Assembly: GCA_004151065.3 (NCBI GenBank) | Contig: NWUY0300000093.1 | Coordinates: 33,537-44,310 of the forward strand | DNA from: Larix sibirica | Lineage: Eukaryota > Streptophyta > Pinopsida > Pinales > Pinaceae | Direction: 5' to 3' | DNA length: 10,774 nucleotides | Part shown: positions 1 through 7,125 of the stretch, piece by piece | Layout of the letters: the number at the start of each line of letters is the position of its first letter | Position numbering within the stretch: the stretch's first letter is position 1 | Position numbers and translations under genes: made by a program | The notes under the pieces: model-generated | Databases searched by the model: none | What the model saw: only the letters and a program-made list of their open reading frames with translations | Told to the model about the DNA's origin: nothing

Positions 1-246
1 ACCCAACCTTACAAGTTTTCAGATGATAACAGTTCAGATGAACAGTCACCGATTTTTGCCAGTTCGATTTCAGGGAATGATCCAGAATTGGGTGAATCAT
101 GATTATTAGAAGTGGATAATTGAGTGGTTGTACCAGACAAAACACATCTACATTCCATTGTAACATTTGCTGATGCACCTGACAGTCGGGCTGTGTTTAA
201 GTCGAATCTAAATTTTGAAACACCAATATTTAGGTGTGTCTCTTAA
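1..246 (+). pseudogene. Acidic/Ser-rich coding relic, unknown family
   Basis: Frame 1 is open from the first base to a TAA at 244-246, apart from TGA codons at 100-102 and 121-123. The translation begins with an acidic, serine-rich stretch (FSDDNSSDEQSPIFASS) and continues with VVVPDKT and FADAPDSRAVF. This reads like protein rather than random sequence, but I recognise no family. Each TGA follows a base that would give CpG if the codon had been CGA, so methyl-CpG decay of two arginine codons is a simple explanation (inference). It may be an exon relic: AG|GTGTGTC lies at 232-240, and a pyrimidine-rich tract ending in CAG sits at 297. Partial at the window edge. The second copy is identical. 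Confidence 0.3.
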
Positions 247-443
247 TTCAAATTGTTTTCAGGCTGCTCGATATTTATTTAATTTCTGTCTTTGCAGTGG
301 ATCTGGTTGAAGCTAGTTTAAATATATTATTATATACTCTTCAGCTTCCTATCCAACTAATTTCGAGCATGGTACCAGTTCTAGATGCTAAGGAATTTTT
401 AACTTTTCAGATTTTGGTCAGCATTTACACCTGCAAAATTTGG

Positions 444-523
444 CAGATTGCCAGCCTAATTAACCAAAGGACTTACTGAAATGCAGAATGCCGGCCTAAT
501 TAACCATACGTCTTGCTGAAATG
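444..523. repeat. 40-bp tandem repeat, two units
   Basis: Units 444-483 and 484-523 share CCTAATTAACCA, GCCRGCC and CTGAAATG, and differ at about six or seven of 40 positions. The period of 40 is not a multiple of three, so it does not extend a reading frame. The nearby + frame (234-479) that ends inside it is hydrophobic, short, and unsupported as a gene. Confidence 0.85.
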
Positions 524-597
524 TTCTTAGTAAGTGAAATTTGTTTTCTTTTTGCATGAAACAAAATTACATTTTAAAAATAAGAATGACTTGCAAA

Positions 598-957
598 GCA
601 CGGAGGGATATGTGAGAAGGCTACAAGGTACACCATCGATTCTCTGAAATGTTCATGCAATTTTTGAATGTAGTTTTGCAAATGGCACAATTATTGCTTA
701 AAACGCAGCAATCTTTGCAAACAAAAGAAGGGCATCATTGACAGTTATGTTTTCTTTCTATTCACAAAAGCTCTCAATTTTTGGAATCAACTAATCCATG
801 ATTTTGTAAAACCTTTCGCTGTATTGCAATTTTCTGCCCTTGTCAGAGGCTTGTAAAGCTCTTCAATACTCAGGCTTTGAAATTCCAAGACAACTTTAAG
901 GAATGGGTCCAGCCTGTCCTTTCCCAAGGCTGATTAGGGTTTGGAGGAAGTAAATAA
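598..957 (+). pseudogene. Decayed coding relic with TGA-only stops
   Basis: This is the same phase as the relic at 1-246. The frame carries TGA at 613, 739, 799 and 931 and closes with TAA at 955-957; no TAA or TAG lies in between. The translation includes a Leu/Gln-rich helix-like stretch (FLNVVLQMAQLLLKTQQSL, about 658-714) and a later piece with RLVKLF and FKEWVQPVL (about 850-924). It could be the remains of one gene or of a retroelement gag, but nothing diagnostic (zinc knuckle, protease, integrase) is present. The absence of TAA and TAG is suggestive but could be chance over 119 codons. Low confidence that it was ever coding. Confidence 0.25.
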
Positions 958-1654
958 GATAAAAAATTCATGTATTAAGATTATTCAAAGTGTCAAGGAG
1001 GACTGGATAGTGTCATATAATAAAATCAATGCAAATCTATTACGTGTTGAAGCTTTTATATGTGTTGGCCATATAAAATATTCCAATATAAAATTGTTAT
1101 GATCTAATATAGGATATGTATATTTTTTTCCATGGAAAATGTCCTTAGGGAAACCCTCTAGGTGCTTCCTCAAATGAACATTGGTTTTGGGTATCGTTGA
1201 GGCGATAATCCCATACAGGAACAAAATGTCATTCAATATTGCAGCTCACATAAAACATCAACACTTGATGTATAGTGGCAAACTTTCTACTTGTAGAGGA
1301 AATACCCACTCTCAAAATGCTCTATTCAAATTATGATTTCGCCGTGCACAAATAGTTTACAAGGACCCCAATTTATAGGACTTGTAGGTAACAACCTCAG
1401 TTAATGACGTTGTCAAGATTATAACATTCTCCTAACTACTTGGGAGTGAACCTCTCACAAGGTCCACCAATTCAGAATCAAGATCTTGTTTGCCTCTTTT
1501 ATGATGAACATGGCTTGTACCAATGGCACTAACTTGAATTTATTATGCTACATCTAAGCGAGATTAGGACATAATAAAATAAAGCTTGACTTAGGGAACA
1601 AGAAGTGACATGAACAAAATACGACTAGTTACAACCATTCTCAACTCGTGTATC
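958..1654. other. No recognisable gene; AT-rich non-coding DNA
   Basis: All frames are interrupted often on both strands. A minus-strand frame at 985-1236 is open here, but in the right copy the loss of A1132 breaks it, which argues against selection on it. The matching interval in the right copy (5894-6589) differs by substitutions at 972, 1013 and 1443 and by that deletion. Confidence 0.6.
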
Positions 1655-1770
1655 TGGCCAAGTAAATATACTCCAAACCTTATCTCTCCTTAATCTTCAC
1701 TTTGGGGGGGATGTTGGGACAAAACAATTGATGGCCAAGTAAACATTACTGAAATCCCTCCTTAATGTGA
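1655..1770. repeat. Degenerate ~72-77-bp repeat around a G-rich tract
   Basis: TGGCCAAGTAAA recurs at 1655 and 1732 (spacing 77), and TCCTTAAT at 1687 and 1759 (spacing 72). Each is followed by a T/G-rich string: CTTTGGGGGGG at 1700-1710 and TTTTGGTGGG at 1771-1780. This looks like an old local duplication of a segment containing a polypurine-like tract. The same structure is present at 6590-6705 in the right copy. Confidence 0.6.
1701..1740 (+). mobile_element. Possible polypurine tract and LTR start (left copy)
   Basis: TTTGGGGGGGA (1701-1711) is followed at once by TGTTGGGACAAAAC. In plant LTR retrotransposons the 3' LTR normally opens with TG directly after a purine-rich tract, and TGTTG is a common opening. 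I found no primer-binding site, no matching 5' LTR inside the unit, and no clear CA end. It is therefore at best the inner edge of a truncated plus-strand element whose internal part would lie to the left. Confidence 0.35.
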
Positions 1771-2043
1771 TTTTGGTGGGAAAGAAAAAATGATGACCAA
1801 AATTTGACAATATCCTGAACATCATAATGAGTTGCAGACAAGCGCAAATGGAGAGTTCTTGTTCAGATTTTTAGCTTTTCCTGAAAACAATAATCTTCAC
1901 ACTAACCTCTTCAGAACTGGTGATGCAGACAACGATTCCATTCAACAAGCTTAGGAACAAGTGATCAAGACAGGAAATTAAAATCCCACAATGTTGCCAA
2001 TATACATAGTCTCCATAGATGACATGAAAGATGGTGTAAACAT
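1771..2043. other. No recognisable gene
   Basis: A 65-codon minus-strand frame (1871-2068, repeated at 6806-7003) is open in both copies but shows no domain, and its composition is not protein-like. If the TGTTG at 1712 is a real LTR start, this stretch would be LTR sequence. I could not find its other end. Confidence 0.5.
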
Positions 2044-2190
2044 GCTGAAGCTGAGAGTGATTTGACAAAGATGCATTTCATGCTATAATGTCAAAGATCA
2101 ATGAAGTGCTCCAAGAAAATAAAGAATAATGCGGAAGCTGACTGTGATCTCGCAAAAATCACATGTTAGAGATCAACAAGAGTGCTTCAA
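2044..2190. repeat. 87-bp degenerate tandem repeat, two units
   Basis: Unit 1 (2044-2130) and unit 2 (2131-2190) share GAAGCTGA and GTGATYT at the front, and AGATCAA and AGTGCTYCAA at the back. Unit 2 lacks a middle piece. The 87-base spacing equals 29 codons. On the plus strand both units begin with an AEAESDLTK or AEADCDLAK-like string before reaching stops. This may be an eroded coding repeat, but the evidence is thin. Confidence 0.5.
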
Positions 2191-2508
2191 TCCAGGGATC
2201 ATTGAGCTGACCATGTGGATTTTTGGGCAAGAGGGCCAAAGCCTTAACAAGCACTTTAAGAATCACTAAATTGAAACCCTTGCCATGAAAGTAATCATAG
2301 GTAGACACAGCATGGCGATCAGTCAATCAATGAGAGCAAGGACTACACATGCATACAGTTTATGACACAAGTTGACAGGATATCCTCAAGCAATTGCTCA
2401 AAGTTTGCCATGATAAATCATCTACCCACCATAACATGCCCTAATGCTAGGCACTGATCAAAGAAATTGCTTTTAATGTCTCTCCACTAATGATTGTAAG
2501 AGGAGCAA
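2191..2508. other. No recognisable gene
   Basis: Stops are frequent in every frame. The only copy difference here is one A in a short A run near 2257 (extra at about 7198). On the minus strand this would lie downstream of the broken coiled-coil/G-patch gene, and I saw no further domain in it. Confidence 0.5.
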
Positions 2509-2776
2509 TTAGCATACCAGCAGGATGTTTGATAATTCATAATTGGATGAAGCGTAAGAATGCCTTTGATCACTATGATTAGGGTGAAGACATGTTGAGA
2601 TGTTGATGGCATAAAAGTAAGTGCTGATGGAACAAATCTGTAGCTGGTTGAATGGATGATTCAGAAGCAGGTTTCTGTGAATTAGATGAGGCTGTATTAT
2701 TCTTTGGCATAGACGAGTCACGATACGTCATTTGATGAAGCAAAATATGGGGCATGATCTGGTTCCTGCAAAACAA
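2509..2776 (-). pseudogene. Ser/Gln/His-rich tail of the G-patch gene relic
   Basis: Two overlapping minus-strand frames are open. The one at 2776-2579 reads as a polar linker (MPKNNTASSNSQKPASESS followed by Q/H/L-rich sequence). The one at 2721-2509 is less protein-like. The first directly follows the G-patch segment but in a different frame, so a frameshift near 2730-2776 would join them. Low-complexity polar sequence after a G-patch is plausible but not diagnostic. No zinc knuckle or other nucleic-acid motif is seen. Confidence 0.35.
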
Positions 2777-3000
2777 AGGTGGTTGTGACTTGTGAGATCA
2801 AGAGAACTCGAAGATGAAGTTCCAACATAGCCAATAAAAGCACACATTGATCTTATCTCTGGTACAATTGGATTGATAGTGGCCTGTCCATGCTTGCTAA
2901 GTTCACCACCTGTATAGCACATATGCTGCAACAATTTGGAACCAATGCATTTGGTGTGCTTCTCAAACTCATGGGAAGACAACACATGAGCGGCCAACAT
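2728..3000 (-). pseudogene. Degenerate G-patch domain relic (left copy)
   Basis: The 90-codon frame contains FEKHTKCIGSKLLQHM (residues 12-27), CYTGGELSKHGQATINPI (28-45) and IGYVG (56-60). This follows the G-patch pattern, a glycine-rich RNA-binding or helicase-activating motif of the form G-x-G-x3-L-x-K-M-G-[WY]-x2-G-x-G-L-G-x4-G-x3-P-I. Several signature glycines are replaced: Cys at 18 and 28, Glu at 33, Ser at 35, Ala at 40. The IGSKLL, GG, GQ and NPI positions survive. That pattern suggests a once-functional G-patch now decaying, possibly from a retroelement or host gene family. The coiled-coil segment lies just upstream in another frame, and a Ser-rich stretch (TSSSSSLDLTS, from residue 61) follows. 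The ATG at 3000 is arbitrary, because the relic clearly had coding sequence before it. Confidence 0.6.
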
Positions 3001-3026
3001 GCTTGAGAAGAAGTTGCATCAAGAGA

Positions 3027-3660
3027 TCATTGCATATCCTTTTTTTCCTTCTCCATTAATTCATCCCAGAGCACTTGACAAGCATCAATGCTGCATTCTT
3101 CCATCTAATTTATATGAGATGTCGAACTTTGACATAGTTCATCATACTTCATAAAAGCAGATGAAACAAGTGTTTGTAATTTACTTATGCAATCTTCCAA
3201 ATCACCTTTAGTACTTCTCAAATCACTTACTTCTTATTCAAGGTGCTTACTGAGATTCACAGAGTATGGATGCACTTATCGTTGTCCTCCAACTGAACAT
3301 GAAGTTTGGAAAAAGTCTCATGCTGATTGGCATTAATATCCTGCAATGATGTGACTTCCTACAAAGTCGGGTGTTAGATTCCTGCAAAGAAATAACTCGA
3401 ATTTGGTGTTGAGAAACCATCATTAATATCCTGCAATGAGGAAACTTCATCGCAAAGTTTATCATTAGAAGCCTGCAACGAAATGATCTTTTCTTGATGT
3501 TTCCAAATGAGCAATTCTCCATTCTCATCAAGATCAGCCACAATAAAACCATGGAAAATAACTTTAGGATATAATAGCTTCCCCCCTCAATGAAATTCAA
3601 TCTGAAAGAATATTTTTGTGGTGCAACCAATCATTAGAAAGCTTTCTGAGTCGGCTTTTC
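3027..3660 (-). pseudogene. Broken coiled-coil coding segment (left copy)
   Basis: This is the N-terminal side of a minus-strand gene relic. Frame a runs down from 3660 with one TGA at 3589-3587, through VADLDENGELLIW and ISLQASNDKLCDEVSSLQDIN. A related 30-codon unit follows (90-bp direct repeat, 3421-3510 and 3331-3420), with VISLQESNTRLC and EVTSLQDIN. Frame changes sit on either side of its first half; one is a single missing base next to 3358. A helical stretch follows (FSKLHVQLEDND, EVSDLRSTKGDLEDCISKL, VLWDELMEKEKKD), with TAA and TAG stops, ending at TGA 3029-3027. Charged residues and regular Leu/Ile spacing suggest coiled coil. This copy has also lost one base at 3257/3258. The family is unknown; it probably continues into the G-patch segment next door. 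Confidence 0.5.
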
Positions 3661-3971
3661 AATGGTATTGGCAGATTAGAAAACAGATTCCGTATACAAA
3701 GTTATGGCATAAATACAACCAGAACCCCTTAAAAGAGAATTAGATCTAAAAGTAGAATTCCCTCCAAAATAAATTCACCTCCCTCCTTTTTTTAGGATAA
3801 CGATCTTTTTGTAGTAAAAGGAGAGAAGATGTTTAAACTTTAATATCCTCCCTTTCACTCAAAGGCCTTAACTAACTCCCTTGTCAAATATCATTGATAA
3901 TGAATGGAGAAAGAATAAATCTTATATTTAAGGTTTTCAATCAACTAAAAAAATTAAATTAAATGACCAAC
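3661..3971. other. AT-rich non-coding stretch with an inverted repeat
   Basis: There is no open frame of note. CTCCTTTT (3783-3790) pairs with AAAAGGAG (3816-3823) across a 25-base loop. Read on the minus strand, the interval runs from the donor-like site at 3971 towards the coiled-coil relic, so it could be an old intron of the same gene (inference). The right copy is 8598-8908. Confidence 0.4.
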
Positions 3972-4127
3972 CTGTATAGGAGCTTGGGTAAAGAGGGCAC
4001 CTGTCATGTAACTGTTGTATGTTGCTACCACATTTTTAATCATGTACCAAAACTGAGCTGCGATAAGGAAGGAAGCTGTCTTGGGTAGATATCCAACACT
4101 TGTACACCCCCTACTACATAAGTACCA
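3972..4127 (-). pseudogene. Exon-like segment ending in a splice-donor-like site
   Basis: The minus-strand frame is open from after a TAG near 4127 down to CAG|GTTGGT, with the boundary between 3972 and 3971. It encodes about 50 residues, including VGYLPKTASFLIAAQFWYMI followed by NSYMTGALFTQAPIQ. The composition is protein-like (aromatic, partly hydrophobic), and the sequence beyond the GT is strongly AT-rich like a plant intron. I do not recognise the family. It lies upstream of the coiled-coil relic on the same strand, so it could be an earlier exon of that gene or a captured fragment of another. The copies differ at 4078 (Thr here, Ile in the right copy) and 4115. Confidence 0.25.
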
Positions 4128-4659
4128 CTATTACATCTTCAAAAACACAGCTGAGAGGAGCCCAAGAACACAGTAGAAAGTCCAAGTTACATGTGCCACC
4201 AACATAGCTATGAAGCATGGAGCGTGCAATTACTCATATCAGCATATAATGCAGATAGCCACTAAATTAATAGGCAACAGAATAAAAATTACATTGCCAT
4301 AGTTCAAAACTAAAATTGGAAACTAACATAGTGGTGCACCTCTGGGATCCCTTATAGGAGGAAGATAGGGGAAGTATGTAGTGATGTACCCTAGGTCATA
4401 GCATCAATACCCAAACCCTAATCTCCCTATCTAGTGTGCCCTTGCTATATGTATAGAAGTTCCTAGAACACAACACCCCAATTAGAGGATGAATTGGAAT
4501 ATTAATGCATGCTCCTCCTTGGTATTTGCACCCTCTTCCTAGTAAAGAACTCTCTCATGCAGTGTGCCCTAGCTACTTAGAGATATGCGCCCTTATCTAA
4601 TAATGGACAATGCATGCAAAAACATAAATAGAATTGAAGTGAACTCAATGTCTAATGTT
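4128..4659. other. Non-coding stretch with scattered GTGC/GCATGC motifs
   Basis: No gene is visible on either strand. Short related strings recur (CTAGTGTGCCCTTGC near 4431, GCAGTGTGCCCTAGC near 4559, ATGCATGC near 4505 and 4609), as if an older array of short repeats had eroded. It leads into the sharper 86-bp repeat at 4678. The right copy is 9065-9596. Confidence 0.45.
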
Positions 4660-4690
4660 GGTGCATGCATGCCTATAGCATGTATGCACC
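4660..4690. other. Hairpin with RY-type CATGCATG (left copy)
   Basis: GGTGCATGCATG (4660-4671) and CATGTATGCACC (4679-4690) form 12-base arms with one mismatch around CCTATAG. The arm includes CATGCATG, the RY/Sph core bound by plant B3 factors, but no adjoining gene suggests that it acts as a control site here. It sits at the start of the 86-bp repeat. Confidence 0.6.
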
Positions 4691-4845
4691 TCTACTGCAA
4701 TCTATAAGACAACAATGCCTCCTAGAGGCTATATTGGTGCGCCTCAATCTTGTTGCAATGGTGGCATGTATGTGCCTTTATCACAATCTTTAAGATAACA
4801 ATGCCTCCCAAAGGCTAAAGTAGTGTGCCTAAACCTTGTCACAGA
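4678..4845. repeat. 86-bp tandem repeat ending at the duplication edge (left)
   Basis: Units start at 4678 and 4764 with GCATGTATG. Both contain CAATCT, TAAGA, ACAACAATGCCTCC or ATAACAATGCCTCC, and a later GTGYGCCT with CTTGT. The second unit is about 82 bases and ends exactly at CACAGA, the last shared bases before the N. On the minus strand this end reads TCTGTGACAAGG. Confidence 0.8.
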
Positions 4846-4936
4846 NGGAGAGTTTTGCACCTCGGGAGATTTGATCCCTCTCGGTGCTTGATAGAGCCTA
4901 GGATTTGGATCTAGGCTGGTATAAATACAGGTGTCA
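4846..4936. other. Junction spacer: one N plus 90 bases with two hairpins
   Basis: Position 4846 is the only undetermined base in the window and lies directly on the end of the left copy. The following 90 bases occur once here. They hold two inverted repeats: GCACC/GGTGC (4857-4861 and 4883-4887, with an inner GGGA/TCCC pair) and AGCCTAG/CTAGGCT (4895-4901 and 4911-4917, 9-base loop). A TATAAATA string follows at 4920-4927. No open frame crosses it cleanly. It may be the rest of a 4936-base tandem unit, or foreign sequence at a contig join. The TATA-like string is not evidence of a promoter by itself. Confidence 0.7.
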
Positions 4937-5182
4937 ACCCAACCTTACAAGTTTTCAGATGATAACAGTTCAGATGAACAGTCACCGATTTTTGCCAGTT
5001 CGATTTCAGGGAATGATCCAGAATTGGGTGAATCATGATTATTAGAAGTGGATAATTGAGTGGTTGTACCAGACAAAACACATCTACATTCCATTGTAAC
5101 ATTTGCTGATGCACCTGACAGTCGGGCTGTGTTTAAGTCGAATCTAAATTTTGAAACACCAATATTTAGGTGTGTCTCTTAA
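4937..5182 (+). pseudogene. Second copy of the acidic/Ser-rich coding relic
   Basis: This matches 1-246, with TGA codons at 5036-5038 and 5057-5059 and the closing TAA at 5180-5182. The frame can be followed upstream into the spacer as far as a TAA at 4922-4924, which adds only four codons. The duplication therefore happened after the gene piece was already broken. The function is unknown. Confidence 0.3.
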
Positions 5183-5379
5183 TTCAAATTGTTTTCAGGC
5201 TGCTCGATATTTATTTAATTTCTGTCTTTGCAGTGGATCTGGTTGAAGCTAGTTTAAATATATTATTATATACTCTTCAGCTTCCTATCCAACTAATTTC
5301 GAGCATGGTACCAGTTCTAGATGCTAAGGAATTTTTAACTTTTCAGATTTTGGTCAGCATTTACACCTGCAAAATTTGG

Positions 5380-5459
5380 CAGATTGCCAGCCTAATTAAC
5401 CAAAGGACTTACTGAAATGCAGAATGCCGGCCTAATTAACCATACGTCTTGCTGAAATG
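5380..5459. repeat. 40-bp tandem repeat, two units (right copy)
   Basis: This is the same pair of 40-bp units as at 444-523, carried along in the duplication without change that I could see. Units are 5380-5419 and 5420-5459. Confidence 0.85.
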
Positions 5460-5533
5460 TTCTTAGTAAGTGAAATTTGTTTTCTTTTTGCATGAAACAA
5501 AATTACATTTTAAAAATAAGAATGACTTGCAAA

Positions 5534-5893
5534 GCACGGAGGGATATGTGAGAAGGCTACAAGGTACACCATCGATTCTCTGAAATGTTCATGCAATTTT
5601 TGAATGTAGTTTTGCAAATGGCACAATTATTGCTTAAAACGCAGCAATCTTTGCAAACAAAAGAAGGGCATCATTGACAGTTATGTTTTCTTTCTATTCA
5701 CAAAAGCTCTCAATTTTTGGAATCAACTAATCCATGATTTTGTAAAACCTTTCGCTGTATTGCAATTTTCTGCCCTTGTCAGAGGCTTGTAAAGCTCTTC
5801 AATACTCAGGCTTTGAAATTCCAAGACAACTTTAAGGAATGGGTCCAGCCTGTCCTTTCCGAAGGCTGATTAGGGTTTGGAGGAAGTAAATAA
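5534..5893 (+). pseudogene. Second copy of the TGA-stop coding relic
   Basis: This matches 598-957, with one substitution inside the frame (C925 to G5861). It changes a Gln codon (CAA) near the end to Glu (GAA). All TGA stops are shared, so they predate the duplication. Function unknown. Confidence 0.25.
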
Positions 5894-6635
5894 GATAAAA
5901 AATTCATCTATTAAGATTATTCAAAGTGTCAAGGAGGACTGGATAGTGCCATATAATAAAATCAATGCAAATCTATTACGTGTTGAAGCTTTTATATGTG
6001 TTGGCCATATAAAATATTCCAATATAAAATTGTTATGATCTAATATAGGATATGTATTTTTTTTCCATGGAAAATGTCCTTAGGGAAACCCTCTAGGTGC
6101 TTCCTCAAATGAACATTGGTTTTGGGTATCGTTGAGGCGATAATCCCATACAGGAACAAAATGTCATTCAATATTGCAGCTCACATAAAACATCAACACT
6201 TGATGTATAGTGGCAAACTTTCTACTTGTAGAGGAAATACCCACTCTCAAAATGCTCTATTCAAATTATGATTTCGCCGTGCACAAATAGTTTACAAGGA
6301 CCCCAATTTATAGGACTTGTAGGTAACAACCTCAGTTAATGACGTTGTCAAGATTATAACATTCTCCTAACTACTTGCGAGTGAACCTCTCACAAGGTCC
6401 ACCAATTCAGAATCAAGATCTTGTTTGCCTCTTTTATGATGAACATGGCTTGTACCAATGGCACTAACTTGAATTTATTATGCTACATCTAAGCGAGATT
6501 AGGACATAATAAAATAAAGCTTGACTTAGGGAACAAGAAGTGACATGAACAAAATACGACTAGTTACAACCATTCTCAACTCGTGTATCTGGCCAAGTAA
6601 ATATACTCCAAACCTTATCTCTCCTTAATCTTCAC

Positions 6636-6675
6636 TTTGGGGGGGATGTTGGGACAAAACAATTGATGGCCAAGT
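6636..6675 (+). mobile_element. Possible polypurine tract and LTR start (right copy)
   Basis: This is the same TTTGGGGGGGA (6636-6646) followed by TGTTGGGAC as at 1701. Seven Gs are kept in both copies, so this homopolymer is not one of the copy differences. Confidence 0.35.
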
Positions 6676-6978
6676 AAACATTACTGAAATCCCTCCTTAA
6701 TGTGATTTTGGTGGGAAAGAAAAAATGATGACCAAAATTTGACAATATCCTGAACATCATAATGAGTTGCAGACAAGCGCAAATGGAGAGTTCTTGTTCA
6801 GATTTTTAGCTTTTCCTGAAAACAATAATCTTCACACTAACCTCTTCAGAACTGGTGATGCAGACAACGATTCCATTCAACAAGCTTAGGAACAAGTGAT
6901 CAAGACAGGAAATTAAAATCCCACAATGTTGCCAATATACATAGTCTCCATAGATGACATGAAAGATGGTGTAAACAT

Positions 6979-7125
6979 GCTGAAGCTGAGAGTGATTTGA
7001 CAAAGATGCATTTCATGCTATAATGTCAAAGATCAATGAAGTGCTCCAAGAAAATAAAGAATAATGCGGAAGCTGACTGTGATCTCGCAAAAATCACATG
7101 TTAGAGATCAACAAGAGTGCTTCAA
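6979..7125. repeat. 87-bp degenerate tandem repeat (right copy)
   Basis: This corresponds to 2044-2190, with units 6979-7065 and 7066-7125. I saw no differences from the left copy within it. Confidence 0.5.

Larger units (their letters stand above)
1..4845. repeat. Left copy of a ~4.85-kb direct duplication
   Basis: This block recurs at 4937-9782 in the same orientation. Base 1 pairs with 4937, and the shared sequence ends at CACAGA (4840-4845 and 9777-9782). The offset starts at 4936, drops to 4935 after a missing A (1132 in this copy), returns to 4936 after an extra A near 7198, and becomes 4937 after an extra G at 8194. Substitutions seen by eye are 925/5861, 972/5908, 1013/5949, 1443/6378, 3549/8486, 4078/9015 and 4115/9052. 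The left boundary lies at or beyond the window edge, so the true unit could be longer. It could be a tandem or segmental duplication, or an assembly or allelic artefact. Confidence 0.97.

Noticed and set aside
234-479. Plus-strand 81-codon hydrophobic frame (also 5170-5415)
   Set aside because: No ATG at its start, runs through an intron-like tract and into a 40-bp repeat, no family recognised; identity between copies is not evidence of selection.
1-957. TGA read as a sense codon (recoding)
   Set aside because: Plant nuclear genes do not reassign TGA; CpG decay of a pseudogene explains it more simply.
985-1236. Minus-strand 83-codon open frame
   Set aside because: It is broken in the right copy by a one-base deletion (A1132), has no domain and no coding-like composition.
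1871-2068. Minus-strand 65-codon frame, open in both copies
   Set aside because: Conservation only reflects the recent duplication; no recognisable motif or supporting context.
3766-3790. Second polypurine tract plus TG on the minus strand (AAAGGAGGGAGG then TG)
   Set aside because: A-rich and G-rich runs are common here, and no LTR-like sequence or pol end accompanies it.
4857-4914. Helitron 3' end (hairpin then CTAG)
   Set aside because: The hairpin and CTAG are present, but no T follows the CTAG and no TC start or insertion evidence was found.
4911-5114. Minus-strand frame across the spacer and start of the right copy
   Set aside because: It is antisense to the more protein-like plus-strand relic and exists only because of the junction.
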